Source of the DNA: Exilibacterium sp.
GTDB taxonomy: Bacteria > Pseudomonadota > Gammaproteobacteria > Pseudomonadales > Cellvibrionaceae
Reading direction: 5' to 3'
DNA length: 64,000 bases
Assembly (NCBI GenBank): GCA_028280195.1
Contig: JANQMH010000045.1
Location: 1 to 64,000 of the forward strand
Shown piece after piece: positions 8,815 through 15,588 of the stretch. Every line of letters starts with the position of its first letter. Positions within the stretch are counted from its first letter, which is position 1. Made by a program: the position numbers and the translations under genes. The notes under the pieces were generated by a model. It was not told the origin of the DNA. It searched no databases and saw only the letters and a list, made by a program, of their open reading frames with translations.

Positions 8815-9021
8815 CTAGTTGACCCCTTCAATCAGCGCAATGTCTTTTTTAAGCAGGTCGTTTACCAGTTGGTTGAGTTCAACTCCCTTAGCCTTGGCTT
8901 TAGTAGAAAAATAATCCAATACCTCTTGATCCAGATAAACCGGGAGGTTCAGCTTTGCATTGGGTGTATAAAACTTACCTCGCTCGCCTTTGCTGAAATC
9001 GTATTCTTCATGCATAGTCAT
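8815..9021 (-). CDS. brnA: BrnA-type antitoxin
   Basis: A 68-residue antitoxin of the BrnA/CopG-like group: a short basic N-terminal part, then the ribbon-helix-helix pattern KLNLPVYLDQEVLDYFSTKAK (split here as KLNLPVYLDQ and EVLDYFSTKAK) and VELNQLVNDLLKKDI. It would bind and neutralise the BrnT toxin and repress the operon. It overlaps the upstream toxin gene (TAATG), so toxin comes first, as in known brnTA pairs. Confidence 0.85.
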   Translation of the reverse strand: MTMHEEYDFSKGERGKFYTPNAKLNLPVYLDQEVLDYFSTKAKAKGVELNQLVNDLLKKDIALIEGVN

Positions 9022-9317
9022 TACCCTTGTTCGTACTGTTTTATTTCATGTCTGGTAGCCGATCTGGCTGAAATTAACCGGACTGTCACTGTGTCGCGGT
9101 CCAGATCTCGGTAGGTGTGAACTACCACCAGATAATGCTGCCCGTTAACCTGCCCCAGTGTTATCCAGCGATCTTCTTCAGCACTGGAGTTTTCCTCGTC
9201 GTAAATGGTCAGGGCTATGGGGTCCCTAAATACCTCGGTTGCCAGTTCGAAGGTCACGCCGTGCTTGTCGGCGTTGCCGTGTGCTTTAACCGGGTCCCAT
9301 TCGAAATTGTATTGCAT
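9021..9317 (-). CDS. brnT: BrnT-type ribonuclease toxin
   Basis: A 98-residue toxin of the BrnT family, RelE-like RNases that cut mRNA and halt growth. Family landmarks are FEWDPVKAHGNADKHGVTFE at the N-terminus, WITLGQVNGQHYLVVVHTY in the middle, and the conserved end RLISARSATRHEIKQYE. It appears intact and is followed by its antitoxin with a one-base overlap. A second, decayed copy of its 3' end lies at 18985-19044, suggesting that related modules have come and gone in this region. Confidence 0.9.
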   Translation of the reverse strand: MQYNFEWDPVKAHGNADKHGVTFELATEVFRDPIALTIYDEENSSAEEDRWITLGQVNGQHYLVVVHTYRDLDRDTVTVRLISARSATRHEIKQYEQG

Positions 9318-9789
9318 TCCCTAACCCTTGGCTGCCTGCTGTGTGACCGGATTATGCGTTGCCTAGACAAGGTCCGCAAATCAAGGCAAATCTTTGCAAA
9401 AAGTCTCTTGTATCCTTTGTGTAAACACAGTGTAGCCGGATTATGGCAAAAACTAGTTAATTTGGTCAATTAGCGTTCAAATAAGAGGTTTTAAGAAGGT
9501 GGTGTAACTATTTATATCACCATAAAAGCACCCGACTGCTTCATCTGAGGCCAATGCCGCATATCTTCAATAACGGCAAGTTTCGCATTTTTCAACAATG
9601 ATTAAAGTTTACGCGAAGCGCCAAGCGGAACAATACCATCACTATCACCATGGAGAATGACTATGTTAGTTTCGAAAACAACGACCTTTTAAATAAAAAT
9701 GATATGATGTATCATATCTAATTTATGTGTTCAGGTATCCAGCCAAACAAAGCACAAATATAAGGACTGATTTAACGTAGAAAGGGCTA
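9318..9789. other. Divergent spacer between brnT and the zinc block
   Basis: No gene is supported in these 470 bp. The left part should hold the brnTA promoter on the minus strand. The stretch 9600-9730 becomes AT-rich and contains the Zur/Fur-like palindrome described separately. Confidence 0.5.
9699..9718. promoter_or_regulatory. Zur-like palindromic operator
   Basis: GATATGATGTATCATATC (9701-9718) is a perfect inverted repeat of 8 bp around a 2-bp centre; a second register, ATGATA-TGATG-TATCAT (9699-9715), overlaps it. It lies in AT-rich DNA about 70 bp before the first COG0523 start codon. Size and symmetry fit a Fur-family site, and zur lies just downstream, so zinc-responsive repression is the natural inference. 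The sequence is not identical to the E. coli Zur box. Confidence 0.55.
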
Positions 9790-10176
9790 ATGGCAAAGAT
9801 AAACAGACTCCCCGTCACCGTGCTTTCAGGCTTTCTCGGAGCCGGTAAAACCACAGTACTCAGCCATATTCTAAACAACCGACAAGGTAAGAAGGTGGCT
9901 GTGATCGTCAATGATATGAGTGAAATCAACATTGATTCGGCAATTGTTCAAAGTGAGGTTTCGCTTAACCGCAGTGAGGAAAAGCTCGTTGAAATGAGTA
10001 ATGGCTGTATTTGCTGCACACTGCGGGAGGACCTGCTGGAGGAAGTCACTAAGCTGGCACAGGAAGGACGCTTTGATTATCTCGTTATAGAATCCACAGG
10101 TATTTCCGAACCTTTACCGGTGGCGGAAACCTTTACCTTTGCCGATGAAAATGGTGTCTCGCTGGAGTCAGCATGA
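9790..10176 (+). pseudogene. Truncated COG0523 (CobW/ZigA-type) GTPase
   Basis: The first 128 residues of a COG0523 P-loop GTPase, a family that allocates zinc or other metals. Walker [10 protein letters not shown], the metal-binding CICC motif within [11 protein letters not shown] and the switch region ESTGISEP are all intact, but the protein stops after [10 protein letters not shown], where relatives continue for another 200-270 residues (NKxD motif and CobW C-terminal domain). The sequence beyond encodes an unrelated DUF1636 protein in a frame that starts inside the stop region (ATGA overlap). The likely cause is a deletion or recombination joining two genes; a functional short form cannot be excluded. 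Confidence 0.8.
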
Positions 10177-10610
10177 CCGAGATTGTCTCACCTGTTTTGG
10201 CGAAAGGGCCTCCGATATCTCATGGCACCTTTCGGTCATCCGTACTTCACGTATGCACATCTTGTAGGACGCCAGGTTCTCCTCGTGAGCCACGGGAGAG
10301 TCGAGCTGGTTTCAAACTTTACCAAGAGCTTCGCGCTGTGTTTCATGAGAGCCCGCTGGGCCACCACCTGGAGGTCAGGCCCACTGAATGTCTCAGCCTA
10401 TGCCCGCGCCCTTGTGGAATCGCACTCTCCTCGCCTGGGGCGTGGAGTTACCTCTTCGGGGATCAGCATCCGGGCGAGAGTACATGTGATATCGTAGAGT
10501 GCGTCTCGCTCTACATCGGTACCGCAGACGGGTCCATGCCGCGGGAGCGACGCCCGAAGTCCCTCCGCGCAAGCATACTTGGGCGTGTGCCGCCACTCGA
10601 GGGGGGCTGA
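10173..10610 (+). CDS. DUF1636 putative metal-binding protein
   Basis: A 145-residue protein of the DUF1636 family, recognised from the N-terminal pair HVCTSC (residues 26-31), the central cysteine cluster [14 protein letters not shown], the WSYLFGDQ motif and the end [10 protein letters not shown]. The cysteines suggest metal or Fe-S binding; members often sit near metal transport and COG0523 genes. The first 20 residues do not match the family, so the true start may be later than the ATG that overlaps the truncated GTPase, perhaps the TTG at 10197. G+C is higher than in zur, so this gene has a different history from its neighbours. Confidence 0.75.
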   Translation: MTEIVSPVLAKGPPISHGTFRSSVLHVCTSCRTPGSPREPRESRAGFKLYQELRAVFHESPLGHHLEVRPTECLSLCPRPCGIALSSPGAWSYLFGDQHPGESTCDIVECVSLYIGTADGSMPRERRPKSLRASILGRVPPLEGG

Positions 10611-10641
10611 TGCATCTTCAGTGGAAAACAGGTGTTCTCAT

Positions 10642-11109
10642 ATGAATAAACAGCAATTAAATCGTATTATCGCTAAAGCAAAAGAAATTTGTTCACGTTC
10701 TGGTGGACGTTTTACCGAGAAGCGCAAACGCGTTTTGGAACTCTTGCTGGTATCTAACACGCCTTTATCGGCCTATGAGATTGCCGATGTTTACAACAAA
10801 ACCTCCACAGGGTCGATGCCGGCAATGTCTGTGTACCGTATTTTGGAATTTCTCGAAGCAGAACAGTTAGTACACAAGCTTATCTCAACCAATAAGTACG
10901 TCGCATGTTCCCATATCACGCCTGGCTGCGTGCACGAAACCCCTCAGTTTCTAATTTGTAGCGAATGCCGAAGTGCAAAAGAAATTGCGATTTCCAAAGG
11001 CATCATCGATGAACTGGGTAAACTCGTGGTTAAGGCAGGTTACACGCTTACGAATTCGCAATTGGAGCTGCAGTGTGTCTGCAACAACTGCTCGGCGAGT
11101 GCGGCTTAG
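10642..11109 (+). CDS. zur: Zinc uptake regulator, Fur family
   Basis: A 155-residue Fur-family repressor, assigned to Zur from context. The N-terminal winged helix includes TEKRKRVLELLL and MSVYRILEFLEAEQ; the C-terminal half has the structural zinc cysteines CSEC and CVCNNC. With zinc bound, it should repress uptake genes. ATG 10642 is chosen because homology begins there and AACAGGTG precedes it; the frame is open further upstream. It lies ahead of znuCBA in the same direction, with an intervening hairpin. Confidence 0.88.
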   Translation: MNKQQLNRIIAKAKEICSRSGGRFTEKRKRVLELLLVSNTPLSAYEIADVYNKTSTGSMPAMSVYRILEFLEAEQLVHKLISTNKYVACSHITPGCVHETPQFLICSECRSAKEIAISKGIIDELGKLVVKAGYTLTNSQLELQCVCNNCSASAA

Positions 11110-11231
11110 CTATGTTGAATGGTTTTTATCAATCCCTGTCGTAATGCAGTGTCAACAAAGCAAATATGTGCTGGTGCACGCCTGGGTGAACCGAGCAGCG
11201 ATAGAAAAACCTTGACAACTGGGCGTATAGT

Positions 11232-11256
11232 CTAGCGGTCGCGCTAGTTGTTTTTA
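11232..11256 (+). terminator. Possible intrinsic terminator after zur
   Basis: CTAGCG (11232-11237), a 4-nt loop and CGCTAG (11242-11247), followed by TTGTTTTT. The short stem makes this a moderate candidate. It would separate the zur transcript from the znu operon. Confidence 0.45.
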
Positions 11257-11325
11257 CCTGTAGGTCGATATTGGCAATAAGACTGTGCAGTTTTACACAT
11301 CGGGTCAGAGCGCGGATGAGCGAGC

Positions 11326-11454
11326 ATGATTAAGATCAAAATAGTGCGGACAAAACCTCTGTTGTATTGGAGTGTCTTCAGTCGCATGGGCTTGGCACTG
11401 GGCTTGAGCTTGGTAATGTGGGCACTGGTGCTTGGAATTACCTATTCATCATGA
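11326..11454 (+). CDS. 42-residue membrane protein coupled to znuC
   Basis: A small gene likely to be missed by standard callers. It encodes a basic N-terminus (MIKIKIVRTKPLLYWSVF) and one hydrophobic helix (about residues 21-40, GLALGLSLVMWALVLGITY), stopping after SS. Its TGA overlaps the znuC start codon as ATGA, so translation would be coupled. The pattern is that of a single-pass inner-membrane peptide with the N-terminus inside. I do not recognise a family. A role as an accessory subunit of the zinc importer is suggested only by the coupling. No strong ribosome binding site is visible before its ATG. Confidence 0.55.
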   Translation: MIKIKIVRTKPLLYWSVFSRMGLALGLSLVMWALVLGITYSS

Positions 11455-12182
11455 GTATTCAGCTTAACAACCTCACGCTTGCCTATGAGCGACATCCCGC
11501 GGTACATCACTTAACAGCAACAATTGCTCAAGGTGAGTGGTTAGCCATTGTGGGCCCCAACGGGGCGGGGAAATCGACCCTGCTGAATGCCATGGCAGGG
11601 CTGACAACAGCCTATGAAGGTAGTATAGAAGGCTTGTGCCCAGACACGGTAGCCTATTTGCCACAGCAAACGCAGTTGGATAAAAGCTTCCCTATCACCG
11701 TATTTGAACTGGTGGCGACGGGCTTATGGGCCGAACTTGGCTTTTCGAAATCGCTAAGCAGGTCGCAGCACAAACAATGCGAAGACGCCATAGCTGCCGT
11801 AGGCTTACAGGGTTTTGAGCACCGCATGATTAACACCCTTTCTGGCGGACAATTACAGCGCAGCTTGTTTGCCCGGGTCTTGCTGCAAGACCAGGCAGTG
11901 ATCTTATTGGACGAACCCTTTAATGCGATTGATGCAAAAACTCTATCAGATCTCACTCAAGTCATAAAACAGTGGCATCAAACCGAACGTACTGTGATCA
12001 TGGTGACGCATGACCTTGACTATGTTAAACAGCATTGCCCCCAAACCTTACTACTGGCACGAGAATGCATCGGGCATGGCCTTACGAAAGACGTACTTAC
12101 CGGAGAAAATTTAGAACGGGCAAAGCAGCTCTCTGAAGCATTTGATGAGCGCGCACGCTGGTGCATGCAAGGTGCAATGTGA
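11451..12182 (+). CDS. znuC: Zinc ABC transporter ATP-binding protein
   Basis: A 243-residue ATPase of the zinc/manganese importer family. It has Walker A GPNGAGKST, Q-loop YLPQQTQLDK, signature LSGGQLQR, Walker B VILLDEPFNAID and switch His in VTHDL. Such subunits drive import through ZnuB. The ATG at 11451 is preferred because homology (IQLNNLTLAYE) begins there and it overlaps the preceding small ORF; the frame is open upstream. One base separates it from znuB. Confidence 0.9.
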   Translation: MSIQLNNLTLAYERHPAVHHLTATIAQGEWLAIVGPNGAGKSTLLNAMAGLTTAYEGSIEGLCPDTVAYLPQQTQLDKSFPITVFELVATGLWAELGFSKSLSRSQHKQCEDAIAAVGLQGFEHRMINTLSGGQLQRSLFARVLLQDQAVILLDEPFNAIDAKTLSDLTQVIKQWHQTERTVIMVTHDLDYVKQHCPQTLLLARECIGHGLTKDVLTGENLERAKQLSEAFDERARWCMQGAM

Positions 12183-12183
12183 T

Positions 12184-13050
12184 ATGAACATCCTGTTATT
12201 CAGCCCGTTCAGCGAATATGTTTTTATGCAACGTGCCCTGATTGGCAGCCTGGCCGTATGTTTGGGCGCTGTACCTGTAGGAATATTTATGACATTACGG
12301 CAGATGAGTTTGACAGGTGATGCTATGTCACATGCCATACTGCCGGGTGCTGCCATCGCTTATTTATTATCGGGTTTATCCTTGATAGGGCTCACTTTGG
12401 GTGGTTTAGTTGCCGGTGTTGTGGTGGCAGTACTCGCAGGTTGGGTAGCACGCAGTACGCATCTAAAAGAAGACACCAGTTTGGCAGCGTTTTACTTGAT
12501 TTCTCTCGCACTAGGCGTGTTACTTATTTCGCTTAAGCACAGCCCCGTGGATTTGTATCACGTACTTTTTGGTAATATTTTAGCGCTCGATAATGCGGCA
12601 CTATGGTTGTTAGCCAGTATAGGCAGTATCAGTTTACTGCTCATGGCCTTTTTATACCGGCCATTGGTGATTGAGTGTGTCGATCCCTCATTTTTACGCC
12701 GTTCCGGCCGCGCGAGTTCAATCGCGCATTATAGCTTTTTGTTTTTAATGGTCATTAACTTAGTTGCGGGATTCCATGCCTTAGGCACATTGATGGCAAT
12801 TGGCATAATGATATTGCCGGCGGCTGCGGCGCGTTTTTGGGTAAAAACACTGGATGGAATTTTGATTGTCGCTATGTTGATAAGTTTTATCGGTTGTTAC
12901 ACGGGACTATTACTCTCTTTTTACTTAGACTTACCCGCCGGGCCCGCCATAGTGCTTTCATTAGGTGCTGTTTATGTTGCTTCGCTTTTTATCGGTTTGA
13001 ATGGTGGATTGCTTGAAAAGCGCCACACAAAGCGTCATCTCACAGGATAA
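12184..13050 (+). CDS. znuB: Zinc ABC transporter permease
   Basis: A 288-residue ABC-3 family permease with about eight hydrophobic segments, forming the inner-membrane channel for zinc. Family marks include LTGDAMSHAILPGAAIAYLL (residues 41-60) and, late in the protein, GTLMAIGIMILPAAAARFW. ATG 12184 follows the znuC stop by one base. The upstream part of the open frame overlaps znuC and is not counted. Confidence 0.92.
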   Translation: MNILLFSPFSEYVFMQRALIGSLAVCLGAVPVGIFMTLRQMSLTGDAMSHAILPGAAIAYLLSGLSLIGLTLGGLVAGVVVAVLAGWVARSTHLKEDTSLAAFYLISLALGVLLISLKHSPVDLYHVLFGNILALDNAALWLLASIGSISLLLMAFLYRPLVIECVDPSFLRRSGRASSIAHYSFLFLMVINLVAGFHALGTLMAIGIMILPAAAARFWVKTLDGILIVAMLISFIGCYTGLLLSFYLDLPAGPAIVLSLGAVYVASLFIGLNGGLLEKRHTKRHLTG

Positions 13051-13054
13051 AGTT

Positions 13055-13942
13055 ATGTGCCACATCAAAGTATTTTGTAAATCTGTCGTCCTATGCATAT
13101 TACTTACGGCTAATGTTGCTATCGCAAGTGATACGAGTATTCGTATTGTGACCAGTTTTTCTATCTTGGAGGACTTGGTTAGAGAACTGGGGGGTGAGTA
13201 TGTCAATGTCGTGAATTTGGTTGGCCGAAACAGCGATGCGCATATGTATCAACCCAAACCTTCCGATTCGGTTGCCATTGCCAACGCCGATTTAGTCGTC
13301 TTCAATGGACTGGCGTTCGAGGGTTGGATTGTGCGTTTGATAGAGAATAGCGGCTATAAAAACAAACAACTCATTGCCAGCCGTGGGGTCGATATCATCA
13401 CCCACGGGGACGAGCCTGATCCGCATGCCTGGCAGAGTTTTCACAATATTCGTGTGTATATTCATAACATTACTCGCACGTTGATCACGCTCAGGCCGCA
13501 GTATGCAGAGGCGTTAACACAGCGCCAACAAAAGTATCTGGACACCTTGAATGCTTTAGAGCAGCATCTCTTGGAACAGATCACAAATATCCCTGCAAAT
13601 AAACGTGTTGTTGTCACCAGCCACGATGCGTTTGGGTATTTGGGACGCGAATTTGATATTCGGTTTTTAGCGCCGCTTGGGCTCAGTGTAGAGGTCGACG
13701 CCTCCGCAGAGGATGTCGCCGCCGTTATTGATCAGATACGTGAGCAAGACGTAAAAGCGCTATTTGTAGAGAACATCAATAGCCCGCGGTTGTTACAGCG
13801 CATCGCTGCCGAGACAGGTGTTGCCATAGGCGGTCGTCTATATTCCGATGCATTGAGTGAGGCGCATGGCCCAGCAGGCACTTATTTAAACATGATGCAG
13901 CATAATGTTGAGTCGTTAATCAGTGCACTTAATTCCCCTTGA
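13055..13942 (+). CDS. znuA: Periplasmic zinc-binding protein
   Basis: A cluster A-I solute-binding protein of 295 residues with a Sec signal peptide cut near ANVAIA-SDT. The metal ligands are in place: His in DAHMYQP, His in PDPHAWQ, His in SHDAFGY and Asp in YSDALSE. The His/Asp-rich loop that marks many ZnuA proteins is missing, so from sequence alone manganese is possible; the Zur and COG0523 neighbours favour zinc. An AGGATAA ribosome binding site supports ATG 13055. It is the last gene of the znuCBA run. Confidence 0.88.
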   Translation: MCHIKVFCKSVVLCILLTANVAIASDTSIRIVTSFSILEDLVRELGGEYVNVVNLVGRNSDAHMYQPKPSDSVAIANADLVVFNGLAFEGWIVRLIENSGYKNKQLIASRGVDIITHGDEPDPHAWQSFHNIRVYIHNITRTLITLRPQYAEALTQRQQKYLDTLNALEQHLLEQITNIPANKRVVVTSHDAFGYLGREFDIRFLAPLGLSVEVDASAEDVAAVIDQIREQDVKALFVENINSPRLLQRIAAETGVAIGGRLYSDALSEAHGPAGTYLNMMQHNVESLISALNSP

Positions 13943-13956
13943 ACTGACCGGCTAAA

Positions 13957-13972
13957 CGAGACGATATATCAT
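13957..13972. promoter_or_regulatory. Weak second Zur-like site
   Basis: GATATATC (13963-13970) within ACGATATATCATTAC, 20 bp before the large COG0523 gene, resembles half of the operator at 9699-9718. Symmetry is limited, so this is tentative. Confidence 0.25.
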
Positions 13973-13990
13973 TACTTATAGGGTGCTCAA

Positions 13991-15337
13991 ATGTCCAATA
14001 AAATTCCTGTTACCGTACTTACTGGTTTTCTTGGAAGTGGTAAAACCACGCTGCTCAATCGCATTTTGTCAGAAGAGCATGGCCTGCGCATTGCTGTGAT
14101 CGAAAACGAATTTGGTGAAATTGGTATTGATCAAGACTTGGTCATCAATGCCGATGAAGAAGTTTTCGAAATGAATAATGGTTGCATTTGTTGCACCGTG
14201 CGCGGTGATCTAATTCGTATTTTGGGCGAATTGACCGAGCGTAAAGATAAATTCGACCGGGTGATCTTAGAAACGACGGGCATGGCGGACCCGGGTCCCG
14301 TAGCACAAACGTTTTTTGTGGATGAGGATATTCGCGAACAGTATGAACTTGATGGCATTATCACGCTCGTGGATGCCAAGCACGTCAACAACCACCTCGA
14401 TGACAATACTGATGAAGTCTTAGCGCAGATCGCTTTCGCGGACCGCATCATACTCAATAAGGCTGACCTGACTACTGGAGACGCGCTACTCAGTCTAAAA
14501 AGGCGGCTACAGGAAATTAATCAAATGGCCGGTTTTCATTCGGCCATCATGGCCGATGCCCCAATTGCCGAGTTGTTGGATATCGGTGGTTTTAATCTTG
14601 AGCGTGCCGTGGAGATGAAGCCCAACTTCTTAGAGCCAGAATACCCTTTCGAGTGGGGAGGTATTTGGCAGTTGCCGGCAGGCCACTATCGTTTTCAGTT
14701 ACAAAACGGCCCAGACCCGGATATGGCCTTTCTGAGGTCTGATGTTAGTGAAGTCTCTGAAGCTGCCGTGTTGGCTTTAGCGGAAACCGTATTTGTTGAA
14801 TTTTCGAAAACAGCAGTACCACTTGTTCACGGTCAAACAATTGCAGAAGCTGGAAAGTGTTACCGCCTTCAACTCGATGGTCAAGAAATCTATGAGTTTG
14901 CCTATGTGACGGAGACACCTGAAGAAATAGCAGTTTTTTCCCAACACACGCCGGAAGAGTTCGAACTGAGGTTACTAAATCAGGACGATACCGAATACAC
15001 CCCTATGGCTGAGCACTATTTTAATGCCGAGCATGAGCACGATGATGAGGTATCGTCTGTTGCCATTGAATTACCGGGATTGTTCGATATGTCAAAAATC
15101 AATGCGTGGCTCGATATGTTTCTGCAGATAAAAGGCGTCGACATTTACCGAATGAAAGGTGTGGTGGGTGTGAAGGGTGAAAGTCGGCAAATAGTTTTTC
15201 AGGGCGTTCATATGATTTTTGGCAGTCAAGCGGGTAAACCTTGGGGTAGTGAAGAGCCGATCAATCGTATGGTCTTCATCGGAAAGGATCTAGATGAGAG
15301 CTATATTCGTCGCTCGTTGGAAAGCTGTTTGCATTGA
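13991..15337 (+). CDS. COG0523 GTPase with inserted middle domain
   Basis: A 448-residue CobW/COG0523 GTPase thought to deliver zinc to client proteins. The G domain (residues 1-200) has [31 protein letters not shown] and LNKADL. Then comes an insertion of about 130 residues (from [16 protein letters not shown] to [10 protein letters not shown]), predicted as beta-rich, followed by an acidic, His-containing linker AEHEHDDE that could bind metal. The C-terminal CobW domain (residues 350-448, [14 protein letters not shown] to GKDLDESYI) closes the protein. It is intact, unlike the copy at 9790. The site just upstream may place it under Zur. Confidence 0.88.
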   Translation: MSNKIPVTVLTGFLGSGKTTLLNRILSEEHGLRIAVIENEFGEIGIDQDLVINADEEVFEMNNGCICCTVRGDLIRILGELTERKDKFDRVILETTGMADPGPVAQTFFVDEDIREQYELDGIITLVDAKHVNNHLDDNTDEVLAQIAFADRIILNKADLTTGDALLSLKRRLQEINQMAGFHSAIMADAPIAELLDIGGFNLERAVEMKPNFLEPEYPFEWGGIWQLPAGHYRFQLQNGPDPDMAFLRSDVSEVSEAAVLALAETVFVEFSKTAVPLVHGQTIAEAGKCYRLQLDGQEIYEFAYVTETPEEIAVFSQHTPEEFELRLLNQDDTEYTPMAEHYFNAEHEHDDEVSSVAIELPGLFDMSKINAWLDMFLQIKGVDIYRMKGVVGVKGESRQIVFQGVHMIFGSQAGKPWGSEEPINRMVFIGKDLDESYIRRSLESCLH

Positions 15338-15431
15338 ATGATATCAATCCAGTCACTTGCAACACAATTAGGGCGCGAGTTTCGACACTGCAATTATATG
15401 GAATCATGCGGATTGATTAAGGGTAGATATA

Positions 15432-15491
15432 GTGAAACCGCATAAAAGTCCCTGTGTTGGTGTCTGTGAATTTGCTGGGTCTATCAGCTAG
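15432..15491 (+). pseudogene. DUF1289 N-terminal stub
   Basis: A GTG frame of 19 residues, MKPHKSPCVGVCEFAGSIS, matches the start of DUF1289 proteins (SPCVGVCxFD, first two metal cysteines) and then stops. The second cysteine half of the family motif is missing. It appears to be a gene cut off by rearrangement at the end of the zinc block. Confidence 0.5.
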
Positions 15492-15519
15492 ATTCGTTTA
15501 AACGTTCTGTATGATCGGC

Positions 15520-15543
15520 ATAAACCACATCCTTGTGGTTTAT
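15520..15543. terminator. Hairpin between the DUF1289 stub and metE
   Basis: A perfect 10-bp stem, ATAAACCACA and TGTGGTTTAT, around the loop TCCT. It lies 45 bp beyond the metE stop codon and on the far side follows the forward-reading zinc block. It could terminate either transcript, though no long T-run follows. Confidence 0.5.
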
Positions 15544-15588
15544 CCTGCTCATGGAAGGTATGGCAAAGATTTGTAAGGAAAAATCCAG

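Noticed and set aside
10183-10497. Alternative frame over the DUF1636 gene, considered as continuation of the truncated GTPase
   Set aside because: Neither alternative frame restores the NKxD motif or the CobW C-terminal domain, so a simple frameshift does not explain the truncation.
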